NCBI RefSeq assembly: GCF_020520425.1
Contig: NC_079487.1
Location: forward strand, 13,527,133-13,591,132
Length of the DNA: 64,000 bases
DNA from: Spinacia oleracea
Lineage: Eukaryota > Streptophyta > Magnoliopsida > Caryophyllales > Amaranthaceae
Direction of reading: 5' to 3'
In this document: positions 1 to 11,344 of the stretch, piece after piece
Layout: every line of letters begins with the position of its first letter
Numbering within the stretch: the stretch's first letter is position 1
Notes under the pieces: model-generated
What the model saw: the letters and a program-made list of their open reading frames with translations, nothing else
The model's database searches: none
Told to the model about the DNA's origin: nothing
Made by a program: the position numbers and the translations under genes

Positions 1-1666
1 ACCAATATTAAAGCCTATAGAAAAACAAGAATAAAAATAGAAGTCCCTGATTGAAATTTAATTACTTGCAATCCAAGTCGAAAGAAAAATTGAAAGCACG
101 AAGAAGAATCCAAGTCATCAAGATGCCATAATAAGCACACATCGAAAAATAATAAGGGCACGTACCCTTGCCAGAAGGAGCACTCACACTCGTAGGCACT
201 TAGCCAAGACTCAAAAAGATCGCTTTGCCTCAATTGAATGGGGGACTAGCGCAAGCGTCCATGACCTCTAAAGTACTCGACTTGACCCTCCCTAAAGCGA
301 ACTAACTCACTTAAAGACTTTCTTTCACTACTAGACATAGTCGTTCGCTTAAAGACCTTCTTTCACCACTAGACACAGTCATGATCGCCAACAAGTAGTA
401 AAGGCAGTAAGCTTGCAATGAAAAAGATTACTCTACGGCATCGCCCCATCGTTCCTTCGAACTCAGGGCACCCGTTCATAGTAATTCAAATGCTTGCTAA
501 TCCCCTTTGAAAAAATTAGACATTGTCAATAGGACTTGGCACTTAACCAAGGCTCACCCTACTCGGACATATGACACGGGTATCTAAAATCGAAATCTGG
601 AAGCATCATTAATGAGAAGACATAATAGCAACTGGGGGCTAAAAAATTGAAGTGAAAGAGCTAGGGAAAGAACTAAGTATACCTTGACCTTTTGTACGGA
701 CATACACCAAGTAAATCTAAGTTAATTTGACAACGGTTTATATTCCCACAATTCTGGAAAAGATGGCCCTAAAAGCCTAAAGCATATGCCAAACGGGCAC
801 AAGTAATATCTTGACGCCTGCACCCTGGCTTCCAGCAAATCCTTAGACAGCATGCCAAAAATCGTAACAGTATTTTGATTCACTCTTGTAATCCTGTACG
901 AACCCTTCTATAAGTCAACCTACTTAGGACACCTCGGATTGTACACAGTAGGACTCGGATTTTAAATAATTTTCAAATGATTTTTAAAGACTTCTTCGAA
1001 CATAATAAAGTGTCGTTGGTTTAAGCTTAGTATGCGTCTATCTCAACGTTGCAAGTGAGTCAAAAAGATTTCTAAATATGATTATGGGTAAAAAAGGGCA
1101 CCTAGCTTTTGGCCAAGGCATACTACAACATGTGACTACCTTGACCATGGCAATGTCGCACAATACGACATTTACAAGAGAAGTAGCAAAATCACTACTC
1201 GAACGTACCTCGCACTAAACGAGTCTGGTTCAAACTATTCATGATCCATGTCACCATGAATGCACAAAAACGTATGCAAGGCATTATAGCACCAAGCCAA
1301 TCCCGTAGCTACAGTTGGAGGCTTGAGAAAAACACTCTAAAAATGCTCGTAATGACGATTTCATCACAAATTACGAGCACGCTAATGCTATACATATGTC
1401 ATAGGGGCTAAATCCTAAGCTTTAATCGTGTAAAACGAACCTTAGAATGGCTACAACCCCTCCCAAATTCTAAGCACTACTTAGAATATATAAAGTCACC
1501 CCACTAACAAGGGTAACTGAAAATCGCGAGTCACCAAAACTCCGATCACACTACTGCACATAACGCTCGCCCTACAAGCGCCCGTTACACAGTCTACCTC
1601 GTTCCAAAGCAAAAGCGAGAGAAAAAATCAAGGATAAGAACTGTCAAAATATACTCAGAAATCATT

Positions 1667-2870
1667 TTCAACGCCCAGAGCTGGGCGCCGATATCTTTAA
1701 CGCCCCAGCCTGGGCGCTGATTCTTTCTGCTAGCCAAGTTTTGCCCAGATATAAAAATAAGAAAGAAACACCTATGAATCCTCGCTTCGAACGAAGTAAT
1801 AAGCCGTGCATACCCATGCGGAAGGTGCTACACTTGCTCGAACACCTAAACGAGGCGTGGTGAAGTACTCCAATGCAAAAAATAATGACGATATTCCAAC
1901 ACCTGGAGGAATGTTCTAAGACACGCGGTTAGGCCACACAAGCCTACGTCGCACCATAAGTTCAACCGGCCCACGGTACAAGTCTAAAAAAAGAGAATAA
2001 GGCATATTGCGCTAATGCGGGCACGACCAAGAACATGTGTAAAAGAGGCAAAGACTACTTATCGCCCAAATTCAAAATGCAAGCCACACGACTTCTACAT
2101 TAAGGATTGAAAGTAGCAAAATATTACCTACCACGAAAGGGATAGCACGCACCTACACGAGCGGAACCCCAAGGCATCTTTCTCGAAAGAACCTACAAAA
2201 ATCGTACGCCAAAAGGAAGCATCCCAACATGCATACTTGGGGGCTCCAAGCTACGAAACAACCATAGCAAAATAAAAAAAATCTCGAAGCAAATGTTTGA
2301 ACAATCGAAAGGGTACGATGTTTGAGCCCACTTCATGAATGGGCCTGAACCCTATCAAGCTTCTAAGCAAACTATTCAAAATCAGTCATTGCTCAAAAAA
2401 AATGATTCAAGCAAACTGATTAATGGACCGCACACAATGGCCATTCTATGAACGCTCGTTCGCACATACATATCATCATTCTAAGTATCGAACATTCCCG
2501 AACGCGTTCAAAAGGAAAAATATATAACAACAAGAGCGGTCAAAGTCTTACGCCTCAAGGTATGTTCCTCGGGCCATATAGACTCGCCCAACTATCGCAA
2601 TAACTGTACGCCTTAAGAGCAACAGTTCCTTAAAATAACCGCCCCAAAGCGACAAGCACCGTAGTCCACCAATCGGCTACAGGCTTCTCAAGAAAATCAT
2701 CACGTTCTAAAAAAGAAAAAACAAAAGAAAAGAGAATACATAGAACTTCCAAGTGAATAAACGAATGAACAAGAGGCCAACTGTGTCATCAAAAGACCAG
2801 CCCAAACAACACTTTCAACGCCCCACCTGGGCGTGAATTATTTCAACGCCCAGGCCTGGGCGCCGAAAAT
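1667..2870. repeat. GC-rich palindrome motif, first and second clusters
   Basis: A short palindrome of the form CGCCCAG-n-CTGGGCG, preceded by TTCAA or TTTAA and mostly followed by a CGCCGA or CGCTGA type end, occurs twice at 1667-1720 and twice at 2813-2870. The same motif recurs three times in the 3' LTR at 5022-5122. Two clusters also share the upstream words CCCAAACA and TTTCAACGCC, so a longer unit was copied. Each motif can fold into a perfect 7-bp stem. The function is unknown. Confidence 0.7.
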
Positions 2871-3526
2871 GATCCCAGGCTCAAAAAAGGCCCTAACTTC
2901 TATTAAGCCCTGCCACATCCATTCGACTCGAAAATTGCCGATTTCCTTACTGAAAGTCGCACCTCACGACTTTGTCAAGAGTAGCACACCACTACAAAGA
3001 TCGCTCGCACTTACGAGTACAATCCCAAACATGATCAAGGACATCACAAATTGCATATCCCCAAGGAACCCCTTTGACAAGAAATGACCGTCAAGCACGA
3101 GTGCTTGGGGGCTCAAAAGAAAATATATATTATGCAAAGTTAAAACAATATTCCCAGACTACGTGTCTGGATGTCTCAAAAAATAAAACCGGTTTACGAC
3201 CTCAAGACAAAGGCCGCCGTTGATACCTATACGTAGTCCCCTAATCAAGGACCCAAGTAGTGGCAAAATTGAGCCGTAAAGACTAGCTCAAGACCATGAA
3301 AGAAGATTACCACAAGACAATGGTCCGTTTAAGCACGTTGTCAACCCACATTCAGGTTGCAACTAAACTCGAGCATCCCTCGAAAGAATTCGCTCCTGCG
3401 AGAATGAATAAGAAAAGAAATTCTCAAAGAAATCACAAGAACAAATGAAATAGGGACTTGCCCACCTCGATCGGGTAAGATCGAGCCACGAACCGCGCGA
3501 GTTCCAAATAGAAAAACGAATTCAGG

Positions 3527-4046
3527 GACGTCCACCCTCAGCGGACAGGACTCGCCCACCTTCAGCGGGCGGGGTCTGCGTCACTAGCCGCGCAGGTCCT
3601 CAGTTTTCGAAAAAATAAAATCTTCAAATTAAAAACAGGCTCGCCATCTTCAGCCGGCGGGGTCTACGACACGAACCGCGTAGGTCCTTATTTTCAAACA
3701 AATTTCAAAACAGATTCGTCCACTTCTATCGGACGGGGTGTCCACCCTTAGCGGACAGGTTCCCCATCTTTAGCCGGTGGGGTCTACGTCACAAACCGCG
3801 TAGGTCCTTATTTTCAAATTTCAAAATAGATTCGTCCACTTCTATCGGACGGGGTGTCCACCCTTAGCGGACAGGTTCGCCATCTTTAGCCGGCGGGGTC
3901 TACGTCACAAACCGCGTAGGTCCTTATTTTCAAATTTCAAAAACAGATTCGTCCACTTCTATCGGACGGGGTGTCCACCCTTAGCGGACAGGCTCGCCAT
4001 CTTTAGCCGGCGGGGTCTGCGTCACTAACCACGCAGGTCCTTAGTC
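3527..4046. repeat. Tandem repeat of about 116 bp built from short hairpins (F interior)
   Basis: The word GTCCACCCTTAGCGGACAGG recurs at 3740, 3856 and 3973, giving a period of 116-117 bp, with degenerate partial units from about 3527. Each unit is a chain of four short stem-loops: CGTCC..GGACG, TGTCC..GGACA, CGCC..GGCG and CTACG..CGTAG, each with a loop of about 9-11 nt, joined by an AT-rich spacer. Tandem repeats in the 3' interior are typical of Tat-lineage gypsy elements. Confidence 0.85.
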
Positions 4047-4548
4047 GCTGCAGCGATAACTTTTCGGTTTTCCCTTTTTCCAAAAATTAAAAGGATTGGT
4101 TTTCCGTTTTTCCAAAAAAAAGAGCGATGTGCTGGATTTTCCTTCGTTTTACGTCCCATAAAAACAAGGGGGTTTTCTCGTTTAGCTAGCCCGGAAAATG
4201 AGAATCTTTAAAAACATTTTTACCTCGTGGTTGGGCTTGGCCAGGCCCAATTACACTTTATAGCTTTGATTTCGAAAACATCTGTAGCTACTCCCAATGA
4301 CAAAGTGAGGGAGTTTCTACGCACCTTTAGATCCTTCCAATGACAAAGTGAGGAAGTTTCTATACTATCCGTTGACAAATCCCAATGACACGTGAGGGAT
4401 ATGTCGACATTTCAAGTGATGACCCTTAAGTCAAATGTTATCACTCGGGGGCTCGTGAGACCCTCGCAAAACAGGTCACATACACCATGGCTTGTGCGAC
4501 GCACTCCGTCTAATACTTTGACCATCGTCTTACTCCAAGACTCAGTCA

Positions 4549-4562
4549 AAGTGGGGGCTAAC
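4549..4562 (+). other. Polypurine tract of element F
   Basis: AAGTGGGGGCTAAC directly precedes the LTR start TGTAGACACC. This is the position where plus-strand priming takes place in LTR retrotransposons, so it fixes the orientation as plus. Similar GGGGGCT words occur at 239, 631, 2236, 3104 and 4444. Confidence 0.7.
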
Positions 4563-6062
4563 TGTAGACACCTACTTTTGTCCCCATTCCCGAAAGGGAA
4601 GGTTCGATGATGAAAGCATAAATCTCCACTTGACAACGCATCTCCTATAAAACAAACGAATCTCAATTTCCCTTTTCATTTCACCCGAAAACTGCTATTT
4701 ATGGAAACCTGCTAAAAATAGTAACTGCCGTAAAATGTAGCTTCTAAAAGTGGCAAATCATAAAGGATAGAAACCTGTCAGAATTAGGTGTTGCATTCCA
4801 ACATAAACCCTAAATGAGATAGAAAACTGCGAGAATCCTATTCCTAATATGATTCGGAAATAAGAGTTACGTATTAATTAAAATCCTAACGAGCCTAGAG
4901 TTCGTAACGGGCCCAGACGCATTCCGTCATGAAATTGATACGCACTAAAAGACTCGATTAAGTCTCAAACACTACGGATTTCAGGAATCCGAATCTGACA
5001 AAGAAACGGCCCAAACAGCAATTTCAACGCCCAGCCCTGGGCGCTGAAATTGCCTGGATCCTATTTTCAACGCCCAGAGCTGGGCGCCGAAATCTTTGAC
5101 GCCCAGCCCTGGGCGCTGAAAATACCTGGGTACGTGTTTTTTCCTAATTCTTTGTGGATTAGAACTCTGCAATTCTATCTTTCCACGAACTCTTCCCTAT
5201 AAATACAGCCCCAAATTCGACGTGAAAAGAACACACACAACACAATTATATTCTGAGTATTGACTCCAACCCTTAGCCTAAGCCTCACGCTGCGAAACTG
5301 TTCACGCGTTCTGTCGCAATCGATCCATAAATCGAACAGAACGTATCCTGTCCCATAATTGAGATTCGTTAAATAAAAAGGAGAAATAGCAAAGTCAAAG
5401 TGGTTAGTTTTCTGAGAACCGTGACGCACCTCTCAAGGGTGCATCGTAATGTGTCCCTTTTTGATGATTTAACTGCTTTCCTCGCCCTTTTTATGAACTG
5501 TTAAACTAACTAAATCTGATTGTTCTATCACGCCTAACAAATATAATATTTTTGGGAAATTGGATTATCATGCAAGGTCCCTTAATGCAATCTAAATCAG
5601 ATAATAGCGATCGATCTAGTATTATATGTTGCATATTGCTAAAATCAACTCAGATTAGTTTAATAGTTAACGCATGTCCCTTCAATTATTTATGCTGAGC
5701 TAGTAGAGATATCCTGCCTCTGGAGTTATCGACGAGCGAAGTACTCCTCTCGGTAGTTACAGTCCCCCGAACCCTCAATCTCTACCTTGCGGGTGTATGT
5801 TGAGAGATCCCCACACCAGGGATCACAAGGGAACCTACGGCCGTCGTGGTCAAACATAATTGCACTCCCTTTATGTCACGATAACCGGGTTTTGTCAGTT
5901 TTTCTCATTGTCGTTAAAAACTGAATGGTGAATCCTATATTACTAGTCAATTGGGTGTAAACTCACAGGAAATCCAATTACACTTGATTGAATAAAAAGA
6001 ATCGTCACACCCACGAGGGACGAGGTCACGCATTAGCCTCGTGCTTTTTCGACCCCCTCACA
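4563..6062 (+). repeat. 3' LTR of element F (about 1.5 kb)
   Basis: The LTR begins TGTAGACACC after the polypurine tract and ends CCCTCACA at 6062, where E1-type sequence resumes. A TATAAATA box at 5198-5205 reads in the plus direction and is the likely LTR promoter. Three GC-rich palindromes lie just upstream of it at 5022-5122. The second LTR is out of view, so the borders rest on the TG..CA ends and on loss of similarity to the E2 copy. Confidence 0.7.
5198..5205 (+). promoter_or_regulatory. TATA box in the F LTR
   Basis: TATAAATA follows CTTCCC about 635 bp into the LTR, on the same strand as the polypurine tract and PPT-LTR junction. Transcription would start about 30 bp downstream, near 5230. 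Confidence 0.5.
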
Positions 6063-7636
6063 ATCCAAGATCCTTAAATCATTAAAGAATTAAGCACATT
6101 ATGTATTTAGACTCAATTCTAAAATATTTTAGGTAAGCAAAGCCTTTGCTAATAGTCTAGAAACTACTCTTGGTTGATAGGTACGTCTAAGATCTTATTA
6201 GGTAAACCTATCTCATTTGCCACGACATAAAAGGACTCCTTACTTATATTGTTGAGTTTCACCAAAACTAACATGTACTCACAATTATTTGTGTACCTTA
6301 TCCCTTTAGGATCAATAAGTAACACCTCGCTATGGCGGAAAACTATTACTAAGATTGATGTAAAGGTTATCCAAGTAAGTGTTATTTTGGCATGGCACCT
6401 TTTAACTCAATTTTTAAAGTTTGGAACTTAAAGCTCTTACTATGTTGGTTAGATTTTAAGTGAACTAAAATCCTTAATCATGCAACATAATCAAGCCATA
6501 ATCTCATGCATAATTAAGACATATTTAAAGCAATAAATAACTTAAAGCATGCATAAGATATAAATGTGATCTAGTATGGCCCGACTTTATCTTGAAGCTT
6601 TAACTTCAAACTCCGTCTTGAATTTCACCATAAGAGGCGCCATTTTCTTCAAATAGGATATGCTATAATTGAAACTAATTACAACTATTTGATGGTACTC
6701 AGACCATATTTAAAGCAATAAAACTTTGGTACTTTAGACCAATATTACATTTAAATTAATGGTACGCATACCATATTTTCTATCCTATTTGTGCCATACT
6801 AGTCGCTTTCCATAACCTACAAAACAGTTCATTTACAATATACCATTCACCCATTCATTTATCAATGGATGGCCCACATAGCTGGTTAGTAGAACATATT
6901 ATGCATCACATAAATATTTGCAGCAATTAATCAAGGCTTCCAATAATCTACAAATTATTCTATCCTTATTAATTCTAATCGAGTTGTTTTAACCTTAAAG
7001 GAATGTAGACCTAATCAAGAGTTTATGACTAAAACGCTCCCACTTAAACCAAGAAATTTACATGCTTTACTAATTTTAAACATAAAATTGTATTTCCTAG
7101 TCCAACCGGAAACATACAAATTTAATTAAAATTTAAAGCTCATATAAATTATTATTTAAATCCTTTAATTTATTTTCAGTTTATTAAATTAATTAATTTA
7201 CAATTAATCAAGGTTTTAATTTTAGTAAAATAATTAGTATAAATAAAATTTATAATAATTAAATTATTCAAAATTAAATTCCGAGAAAAAATTAAATTAT
7301 AAATTTTAAATTTAATTAAAATCGTTTTTCCAACTGAAAATAAAAATTAAATTAAAACGAACCAATCGGGTCAAGACGAGGCCATGGGCTCGCGCCCATG
7401 CCTCGTCGAGTCCAACTAGCAGCAGCCCATGCCACTCGACTGATCGTACCGCAAAGGCCGAGCGACCACGCGCAAACACAACAAGCCCAGCAAGCCACGC
7501 TTGCGCGCAGCCCACTCGCCTACTGCCGAGGCACGCTGCTGGGCAACGCAGCTGGACGAGCCAGCCATCGCTGCCCACGTGCACGATGCGTTGTGCTGGT
7601 TCCTTTCCCACTCGCCCATCCCGCCCACTTGCTCGC
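6063..7636 (-). mobile_element. E1 interior fragment (copia-like element, left of G)
   Basis: This stretch aligns by eye almost throughout with the E2 interior from about 26715 to 28500: shared words include ATTAAGCACATTATGTATTTAG and the GC-rich block near 7390-7636. It holds no supportable gene. The open frames in the GC-rich block at 7312-7664 occur on both strands and are composition artefacts. E1 is broken here by F on the left and G on the right, and continues at 19632. Confidence 0.75.
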
Positions 7637-10459
7637 TGTAACGCCCCGACCTCTAATTCAATAATTAAAGCATAATTAGCAGCGGAATTAACCTAATTGG
7701 TCGGGACATTACCAGCCGTAACTTCCTTTTCGGAAATTACAAGGCAAACATCAATCATAAGCCTTTAAATACTCCAAAATATATATAATAATCCTTTATA
7801 TTATCAAAATAAAAGTGCATAACTTACTAAAAGTCTTTAGTTAAAACTATTAAAACTTTAAGCATAAACTAGGTGAATACTATTAACGTGAAATTCCTCG
7901 CCACTACTCGTGTCCATCGTCCCCATCAGTACCTAAAACAGAAAACAAAACAGTGAGCCGAAGACTCAGTAACGAACTATTCTAGCAGCGTAAATTCATT
8001 TCAATTCATTTTATTTAATAACACAGGGAGAATAGAATAAGTAAAACATTTAATAAAACATCATATTCAATTCATTCATAAACTTTGCAATTTAACATGC
8101 TAGTTGTCGGCAAGTACGAACCGTGAAGGAATTCTCCACTGGGCCTGGGCCCATAAGAGCATGGGCTCATCATCGTAACATGGGCCTGGGCCCTGAGCCT
8201 GGGCTCATAAACCATGGGAGCCTGGGCTCGTAATCCATGGGTGGACAGGTGTCCGTGGTACATGCATGACCGGTAGATAGGAAGATGGTAGTTTATATAC
8301 CGCCAGACAAACCAGATCTTTCACTTTCATTTATCATGTTGTATGTAATTTTACCAAGCCTTGGCTTGTAATTCAATTCGAAATAACATAACTCATTTAG
8401 CTCATAAAACATCATTTTGATCCTGGGATCAATAAACATATCATTTCTTTCAAAGCATTTCATAAACATAATTTTATGAGAAAACTTAATCAAATCATAT
8501 TATAATAAACAATTCAAACAAATCATATTTCATCCCACAATCCATAAAACACATCAAAACATTTAATTCTTAAATTCAATCATAAGGTCATAATTTCATA
8601 ATACATTTATAAGGATTGCGGGTACTAGCAATAGCCGTTACCTCACTTCCACGACTTTGCTAAGGATTTTCGTTGGTTCATTCGTCCTGAGCTCCGAGTC
8701 CAATTTCTTTAAAAATATTAAATAATTGAATTAGTACCAAATTGATAAATAATTTAACTTAATAATTTCGAAACTTTATAATTAACCAATTTCTAATAAT
8801 AATGTTAAAAAAATATATATAATTTCATAGTTTTAATGAAAATATAATTAAACGCCAATTAATTGAAATTTCAATCGAAATATATATATTTTCCTTAATT
8901 AATTTACACGAAAATCTTATTTGAATTTTGTCCTTGATAAATCCATTTAGTAACTTATTTTAGTTAAATCGATAATATAATTTAAAATCAATATTTTATA
9001 AAATCATAAATTTTATAAGTAATGAATTTTATAAATAACGAGTTTTAATATAAATAACGAATTTTTAATAAAATTATACTTTCGAAATTTAACGAAAATG
9101 TTATTATTAATCGAATTTTCAATCGAAATACATATATATTTTATAATTGATTTTCATGTAAATAATATTAAAAATTCCGTTTTTGTTAATTCGGGCTAAG
9201 TAATTTATTTTAGTAAAATCGATATTTGATAATTAAACCTGAAAATAAAATTAATTTATTAGTAAATAATTATATCATAAAAACTATTAAAACATAAATA
9301 TTGCTAAATTTAAAATCTGAAAATTCAGATTGGTCTTACCAAAGGCCCAAATGGTTAGTTGGCCCAATTTAATATGGGTTTGAGGAGAATAAAACAAGGC
9401 CAAAGATTCTGATTTTCTTTTGTTGTGGTTTTGGGTTGAGGCACGGCTGGGGAAGGGGAGGCGAGAGAAACAGGGGAAGCACGAGGGGAGGAGAGATGAA
9501 GAGGGCGGGGAGGCTGGGTTGGGCTGGGCTTTGCCGGGGATTTCAACGGCGATGGTGGAGGTGGTTTAGCGGAGGTGGAGCAGTTAAGGGGATGGGGGGT
9601 GGTGCTTTGCGAAACAGGGGAAACAGGGGAGGGGAAGGTGCGAGGGAGAGGGGGGACGACGGGGTGGTTCTGGGCGGTGGTTTGGTGGACGTGGTTGTTG
9701 ATGGTGGTCGGAGGAGTAGAGTGGTGCTGGTGTTGTGGTGGTTGTGGTGGTGGCGTGGGGCGAAAGAGGAGAAAGAAAGAAGGAGGCAGGGGAGTGCGGT
9801 GGTGGTGAACGGAGATAGACAGTGGGGCAGGGGTGGTTGGGCGGCGCGCTGGTGGTCGGGATAGGAGGGGAATGAGGGGTGGTTTGGTGCTTTCGGTGGT
9901 GGTTGGTCCGAATCAGGGAACAAAAAGAGGAGAGAAAATTGAAATTGAATTTGGTTTTTGAGATTGAAATTGAAATTGGGTTTTGTTTGTTGTTGAAATT
10001 TCACCTTAATTTTCTGAATTTGTATATGGAAGGTGTGATGAACAAGGGAGTGTACTTGGGGTCCAAGCATTTGCATTTTGACTGAATTGAGAGGAAAAGG
10101 GGAAGGAAGGCTCCTTGTTTTGTACGTGGGAAGCAAGGGAAGAGGAGCAAAATGGAATCTTGCTATTCCAAAGGCATTTTTTTTTTTTGTAATTTCACAA
10201 TATTAGGTCCAAAAATTCAGAAATTTATTGTAACTTTTAGAAATTTATAAAAATAGAAAAGTTTAGATAAATAAATTCGTATAAAAGTGTCGTTAACGAA
10301 AAATAATTAAATTTTCGTTCATAATTTTATCGTTTAAAATAAATCGTAAAAACGATTAAAATAACGAAATTCGATTATTCCTAATTTATTTAAAACGAAA
10401 TCAAGTTAATAAATATTTTTAATTTTAATAAATCGAGTTTAAAATTTCGGGGTATTACA
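7637..10459 (-). repeat. 3' LTR of element G
   Basis: This 2823-bp LTR pairs with 16776-19626. On the element's own strand it is the downstream LTR, next to the polypurine tract at 10460-10474. It contains an AT-rich half and a G/T-rich block near 9430-9900 that produces long spurious open frames on both strands. It lacks an extra GGT-rich stretch (near 19045-19070) that the other LTR carries. Confidence 0.95.
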
Positions 10460-10474
10460 TCCTTACCCCCTTAG
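10460..10474 (-). other. Polypurine tract of element G
   Basis: On the minus strand the sequence CTAAGGGGGTAAGGA abuts the LTR start TGTAATACC. This is the expected plus-strand primer position and confirms the minus orientation. Confidence 0.85.
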
Positions 10475-10624
10475 AAAAAGTTTCGTCCTTGAAACTGGAG
10501 CTCAGTCGAACTAGCTATTCATAGAATCATATAATTCATACTTAATCGTTCTATTCGCTAGACAAACATGGCGGAATAACATTATAACATAATCATTCAA
10601 ATAGTATATTAAAATTCATACATC

Positions 10625-11344
10625 TTATCGTTTCGAAACGAATAACTGGGGATATTTCGATCTCATTTGCGCTTCGACTTCCCATGTAGCTTCAGATGTC
10701 AAGTGATTGGCCCACAAGACTTTAACCATTGGAATTACTTTGCTTCTAAGTCGTTTCTCTCTTCATTCTAGAATTTCAATTGGTTTCTCCTCGTAAGTTC
10801 GCAATAACAAGGGTTCGTGCGTAATCACATGGCTAGGATCAGGAACATATTTTCTTAACATCGACACGTGAAACACATTATGCACCTTTTCCAAGTCGGT
10901 TGGTAAAGCTAGTCGATATGCTACTGCACCTACTCTTTCTAGTATCTCATATGGCCCGATGTATCTTGGGCTCAACTTCCCTGTTTGACCAAATCTCATT
11001 ATTCCTTTCGTTGGCGAAATTTTCAAGAACACGTGATCTCCAACCTCAAACTCTAGTGGTCTTCTGCGTTGGTCCGCATAACTCTTTTGCCTACTTTGCG
11101 CTGCCATCATTCTTGATTGGATTAAACGAATCTTGTCAATAGTTTCTTGAATCAACTCTGGTCCTATAACACGTGCCTCATCGATATCACTCCAACATAA
11201 TGGTGTTCGACATTTCCTTCCATAAAATGCTTCATACGGTGCCATACCAATAGTGGCCTGATAACTGTTGTTGTACGAAAATTCAACCATAGGTAGAAAC
11301 TTCTCCCAGGTTCCTTGAAAATCCAAAATACATGCTCTCAACAT
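10625..11344 (-). pseudogene. Integrase C-terminus and chromodomain-like tail of G pol (broken)
   Basis: This minus-strand segment continues integrase after a frame change. From the Met at 11344 it reads [28 protein letters not shown] and the GPYEILERVG and VFHVSMLRKYVPDPSH region typical of gypsy integrase ends. A TGA at 10763-10765 stops it after YEEKPIEILE. In the same frame the sequence continues to a stop at 10625-10627 with VLWANH, EATWEVE and RSKYPQLF, which fits a chromodomain tail. Another in-frame stop, TAA, lies just upstream at 11369-11371. So this end of pol carries two nonsense changes besides the frameshift. Confidence 0.85.

Larger units (their letters stand above)
1..6062 (+). 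mobile_element. Element F: 3' part of a gypsy-like LTR retrotransposon (interior plus 3' LTR)
   Basis: The plus-strand order is a long non-coding interior, then a purine-rich tract at 4549-4562, then an LTR beginning TGTAGACACC at 4563 and ending in CACA at 6062. No gag or pol reading frame is visible in 1-4562, so this is the 3' untranslated interior. A long 3' interior with GC-rich tandem repeats is known from the plant Tat/Ogre/Retand gypsy lineage; that assignment is inference, because no protein domain is in view. The sequence right of 6062 matches the interior of a copia-like element also seen from about 26710, so F is inserted in E1. Its left end and other LTR lie outside the window. 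The right flank ATCCA is the probable TSD copy. Confidence 0.7.

Noticed and set aside
3527-4046. CRISPR-like array
   Set aside because: Spacers are not unique, the unit is one 116-bp tandem repeat, and the DNA is a plant retrotransposon.
7312-7664. Overlapping open frames on both strands in a GC-rich block
   Set aside because: They have Ala/Arg-rich, low-complexity translations, occur on both strands, and the sequence is part of the E1/E2 interior; no homology recognised.
9436-10136. Open frames of 142 and 197 codons (Gly/Trp-rich or Pro-rich)
   Set aside because: They fall in the G/T-rich part of the G LTR, recur with changes in the other LTR (18583-19303), and run on both strands; composition artefacts.
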